From positions 868,001 through 932,000 of the forward strand of contig CAWEPI010000004.1 of assembly GCA_963810945.1 (NCBI GenBank): a stretch of DNA of 64,000 bases, given 5' to 3'. The notes beneath the pieces are model-generated. The model saw nothing but the letters and a program-made list of their open reading frames with translations. It did not search any database and was not told where the DNA came from. This DNA is from JAOUEA01 sp963810945 (GTDB taxonomy: Bacteria; Actinomycetota; UBA4738; HRBIN12). A program made the position numbers and the translations under genes. This document shows, in pieces, positions 61,851-64,000 of the stretch. How positions within the stretch are numbered: the first letter of the stretch is position 1; every line of letters starts with the position of its first letter.

Positions 61851-62600
61851 TCAGAGGGAGGCCATGACCTCTTCGGGGATGTCGAAGTTGGCGTAGACCG
61901 CCTGGATGTCGTCGAGGTCGTCGAGCGCCTCGATGAGGTTCAGGACCTGCTTGGCCTCTCCTCCATCGACGGGCACCGAGGTCTGCGGGAGCATCGTCAG
62001 CTCCGCGGTGTCGACCGGCACGGCGGACTCCTCGAGGCTCCGGCGCACCTCCTTCATCGCTTGCGGCTCCGTCACGATGTCCCAGGAGCTCTCGGCATCG
62101 CGGAGGTCCTCCGCGCCCGCTTCGAGCGCGAGCTCGAGCAGCCGCTCCTCGTCGGGGGCCACCGCCTTCTCCACCACGATCAGCCCTTTCCGTTGGAACT
62201 GCCACGCAACGCTACCGGTCTCCCCGAGGTTCCCGCCGTTGCGTGTGAACGCGTGGCGCACCTCCTGCGCCGTACGGTTCCGGTTGTCCGTGAGCGCTTC
62301 GATCAACAGCGCGATGCCTCCGGGCGCGTAGCCCTCGTACACGACTTCCTCGTACCTCGCCCCCGCGTTGTCCTGTCCCGTTCCTCGCTTGATGGCGCGC
62401 TCGATGTTGTCGTTGGGCACCGAGAAGCTCTTGGCCTTCTCGACCGCCGACGCGAGCGTCATGTTGCCCTCGACGTTCCCTCCGCCTTCGCGCGCGGCGA
62501 CCTCCACGGCGCGCAGGAGCTTCGCGTACATGTTCGAACGCTTGGCGTCGGTCGCTTCCTTCTTCCGTTTGATCGTCGCCCATTTGGAATGGCCGGACAT
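61851..62600 (-). CDS. yebC: YebC/PmpR family regulator (TACO1 family)
   Basis: A 249-residue protein of the widely conserved YebC family, proposed as a transcriptional regulator and more recently as a translation factor for difficult proline stretches. It begins MSGHSKWATIKRKKEATDAKR, the family signature, then GGNVEGNMTLASAVEKAKS, VYEGYAPGGIALLIEALTDN and NGGNLGETGSVAWQF. It is uninterrupted and of normal length. In actinobacteria it commonly lies between pdxT and ruvC, as here apart from the intervening beta-propeller gene. Confidence 0.96.
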   Translation of the reverse strand: MSGHSKWATIKRKKEATDAKRSNMYAKLLRAVEVAAREGGGNVEGNMTLASAVEKAKSFSVPNDNIERAIKRGTGQDNAGARYEEVVYEGYAPGGIALLIEALTDNRNRTAQEVRHAFTRNGGNLGETGSVAWQFQRKGLIVVEKAVAPDEERLLELALEAGAEDLRDAESSWDIVTEPQAMKEVRRSLEESAVPVDTAELTMLPQTSVPVDGGEAKQVLNLIEALDDLDDIQAVYANFDIPEEVMASL

Positions 62601-62610
62601 GACGCACTCC

Positions 62611-63177
62611 TCAGATCTTGGTCAACAGGTACCGGTGGAGGCCGGTCTCATCGATCAGCTCCGGATGGAATGATGCCACCAACAGGTTCTCCTGCTCCAG
62701 CACGACCGGAGCCCCCTCGTGCGACGAGAGCACCCGGACCGCGGCGCCGACATCCGTGATGCGCGGGGCGCGGATGAAGACCCCCCGAACCGGGTGGTCG
62801 ATCCCGATGACATCGAGGTCGGCCTCGAACGACTCGACCTGCCGGCCGTACGCGTTGCGCTCCACGCCGATGTCCATGAGCCCGAACAAGGGCTCCCCCC
62901 CCGCGACCCGGGCGGCCAGCACGATCATGCCGGCACAGGTGCCGAAGATCGGCATGCCTTCCGCGGAGCGCGCACGTACCGGTTCGACCAGGTCATAGGC
63001 GCGGGCGAGCTTCCCGATCGTCGTGGATTCGCCGCCGGGGATCACGAGGCAGTCGACGTCCGCGAGCTGGCTCGGGGTACGCACCTCGATCGGCGTCGCT
63101 CCCGATTCGGCGAGCATCCGTGCGTGCTCGCGGAAGTCGCCCTGGAGCGCGAGGACGCCGGCCTTCACGCGCGTCAC
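62611..63177 (-). CDS. pdxT: pyridoxal 5'-phosphate synthase glutaminase subunit PdxT
   Basis: Glutaminase that supplies ammonia to PdxS. The 188-residue class I amidotransferase has VLALQGDFREHARML (about residues 8-22), the oxyanion region PGGESTTIGKL, the nucleophile Cys in FGTCAGMIVLA and the catalytic His-Glu in SFHPELIDE. The listed start is a GTG at 63177; a GTG three codons in is also possible. It follows pdxS by 16 bases. Confidence 0.95.
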   Translation of the reverse strand: MTRVKAGVLALQGDFREHARMLAESGATPIEVRTPSQLADVDCLVIPGGESTTIGKLARAYDLVEPVRARSAEGMPIFGTCAGMIVLAARVAGGEPLFGLMDIGVERNAYGRQVESFEADLDVIGIDHPVRGVFIRAPRITDVGAAVRVLSSHEGAPVVLEQENLLVASFHPELIDETGLHRYLLTKI

Positions 63178-63193
63178 CTCCCGGGGGACACGG

Positions 63194-64000
63194 CTACCAG
63201 CCGCGGTCCTGCAGGCGCGTCTCCAGGGTGCCGATCTCGAGACCGGCCATCGGGTCGCCGAGGCCGTGGGACACCTTCGCGAGCACGTCGGGATCCTGGT
63301 AGTGGGTGGTGGCCTCGACGATCGCCCGCGCCATCGTGGACGGGTCCTCGGACTTGAAGATGCCGGACCCGACGAACACGCCGTCGACCCCCAGCTGCAT
63401 CATCAGCGCGGCGTCCGCGGGGGTGGCGATGCCACCGGCCGAGAAGTTCACCACGGGCAGCCGCCCCTGCTCCGCGACCATGCGCACCAGCTCGACGGGG
63501 GCCCCGAGCTCCTTGGCCTTCGTGACGTACTGCTCCGGTCGCAAGGTGGTGACCTCCGCGACGTCCTTCAAGATGGCGCGCTCGTGGCGCACCGCCTCGA
63601 CGACGTTGCCGGTCCCCGCCTCGCCCTTGGTTCGGATCATGGCCGCGCCTTCGGCGATGCGCCGGAGCGCCTCGCCCAGGTTCCGCGCGCCGCAGACGAA
63701 GGGCACGGTGAACGCCCACTTGTCGATGTGGAACTCTTCGTCCGCGGGCGTGAGGACCTCGGACTCGTCGATGTAGTCGACGTTCAGCGACTGGAGGATC
63801 TGCGCCTCGACGAAGTGGCCGATCCGCGCCTTGGCCATCACGGGGATCGTCACCGCCTGCTGGATCTCCTCGATCTTCGTGGCGTCGGCCATGCGCGCGA
63901 CGCCGCCGTCCCTGCGGATGTCGGCGGGGACGCGCTCGAGCGCCATGACGGCGCACGCGCCCGCGTCCTCGGCGATCTTCGCTTGCTCGGCGGTGGTGAC
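63194..64000 (-). CDS. pdxS: pyridoxal 5'-phosphate synthase lyase subunit PdxS (5' end beyond window)
   Basis: Makes PLP from ribose 5-phosphate, glyceraldehyde 3-phosphate and ammonia. The frame is open to the window edge and reads TTAEQAKIAEDAGACAVMALE there, so the ATG at 63946 is internal and the true start lies outside. Seen are VPADIR, the lysine-bearing PVMAKARIGHFVEAQIL, the second-site lysine region MIRTKGEAGTGNVVEAVRH, and the phosphate-binding VNFSAGGIATPADAALMM and GVFVGSGIFKS. About 268 residues are visible of roughly 300. Confidence 0.96.
   Translation of the reverse strand, partial: VTTAEQAKIAEDAGACAVMALERVPADIRRDGGVARMADATKIEEIQQAVTIPVMAKARIGHFVEAQILQSLNVDYIDESEVLTPADEEFHIDKWAFTVPFVCGARNLGEALRRIAEGAAMIRTKGEAGTGNVVEAVRHERAILKDVAEVTTLRPEQYVTKAKELGAPVELVRMVAEQGRLPVVNFSAGGIATPADAALMMQLGVDGVFVGSGIFKSEDPSTMARAIVEATTHYQDPDVLAKVSHGLGDPMAGLEIGTLETRLQDRGW

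Overview
The window is a dense, high-GC, almost entirely minus-strand stretch of core chromosome from an actinobacterium. The markers for that placement are an actinobacterial-type integration host factor (mihF) beside gmk-rpoZ, a PriA without helicase motifs, a DUF948 gene and a small membrane-associated gene upstream of alaS, an F420-type flavin/deazaflavin oxidoreductase, leaderless-looking promoters and frequent GTG starts. The complete type IV pilus locus and the divergent details of PyrD and SecD suggest a deep-branching, probably little-studied lineage rather than a streptomycete or mycobacterium. The exact taxon is not resolved. No rRNA, tRNA, CRISPR array, prophage or insertion sequence was seen, and no gap without a gene exceeds about 300 bases.

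Layout, from low to high coordinates; everything is on the minus strand, so transcription runs right to left, except tatA. (1) 1-7.7 kb: rsmB (cut by the window edge), fmt, def, priA, metK, coaBC, rpoZ, gmk, mihF. (2) 7.8-17.7 kb: a complete pyrimidine operon pyrR-pyrB-pyrC-carA-carB-pyrK-pyrD-pyrF, headed by a PyrR-binding RNA hairpin and a possible 17-codon leader ORF. (3) 17.8-23.2 kb: tatA (+), then nusB, efp, a Xaa-Pro peptidase, aroQ, aroB, aroK, aroC. (4) 23.3-37.9 kb: a type IV pilus locus, in transcription order roadblock-like gene, pilB, pilT, pilC, two tandem near-identical pilA genes, three minor prepilins, pilD, a small helix-turn-helix gene, pilM, pilN, pilO and a PilP-like gene. 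(5) 38-49.5 kb: aroE, mltG, ruvX, alaS, two small genes, rarA, an FDOR/PPOX protein, aspS, hisS, a metallo-beta-lactamase-fold hydrolase, dtd. (6) 49.5-59 kb: rel, apt, secF, secD, an HD-domain protein, yajC, ruvB, ruvA, ruvC. (7) 59.2-64 kb: a secreted beta-propeller protein, yebC, pdxT, and pdxS (cut by the window edge).

Genes are tightly coupled: about twenty junctions have the start of one gene overlapping the stop of the previous one as ATGA, GTGA or TTGA. The main functional modules are UMP synthesis under PyrR control, the shikimate pathway, surface pili with both extension and retraction motors, Sec/Tat secretion, Holliday-junction processing, the stringent response and PLP synthesis.

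Ten genes are broken by reading-frame shifts (fmt, carA, pyrC, pyrB, aroC, pilD, both pilA copies, pilC, alaS). Outside pilA2 I placed 17 junctions, and 16 are a net single-base gain. Such a one-sided pattern in essential genes points to insertion-type sequence errors, so these genes are annotated as intact genes with a damaged sequence rather than as pseudogenes. The most unusual biology is a SecD whose extracytoplasmic region carries repeated Cys-X10-Cys modules, a PyrD with its catalytic cysteine replaced by glutamine, the PyrR leader arrangement, an in-frame gmk-rpoZ junction without a stop, and the pilus locus with duplicated major pilin genes and an adjacent roadblock-like protein.
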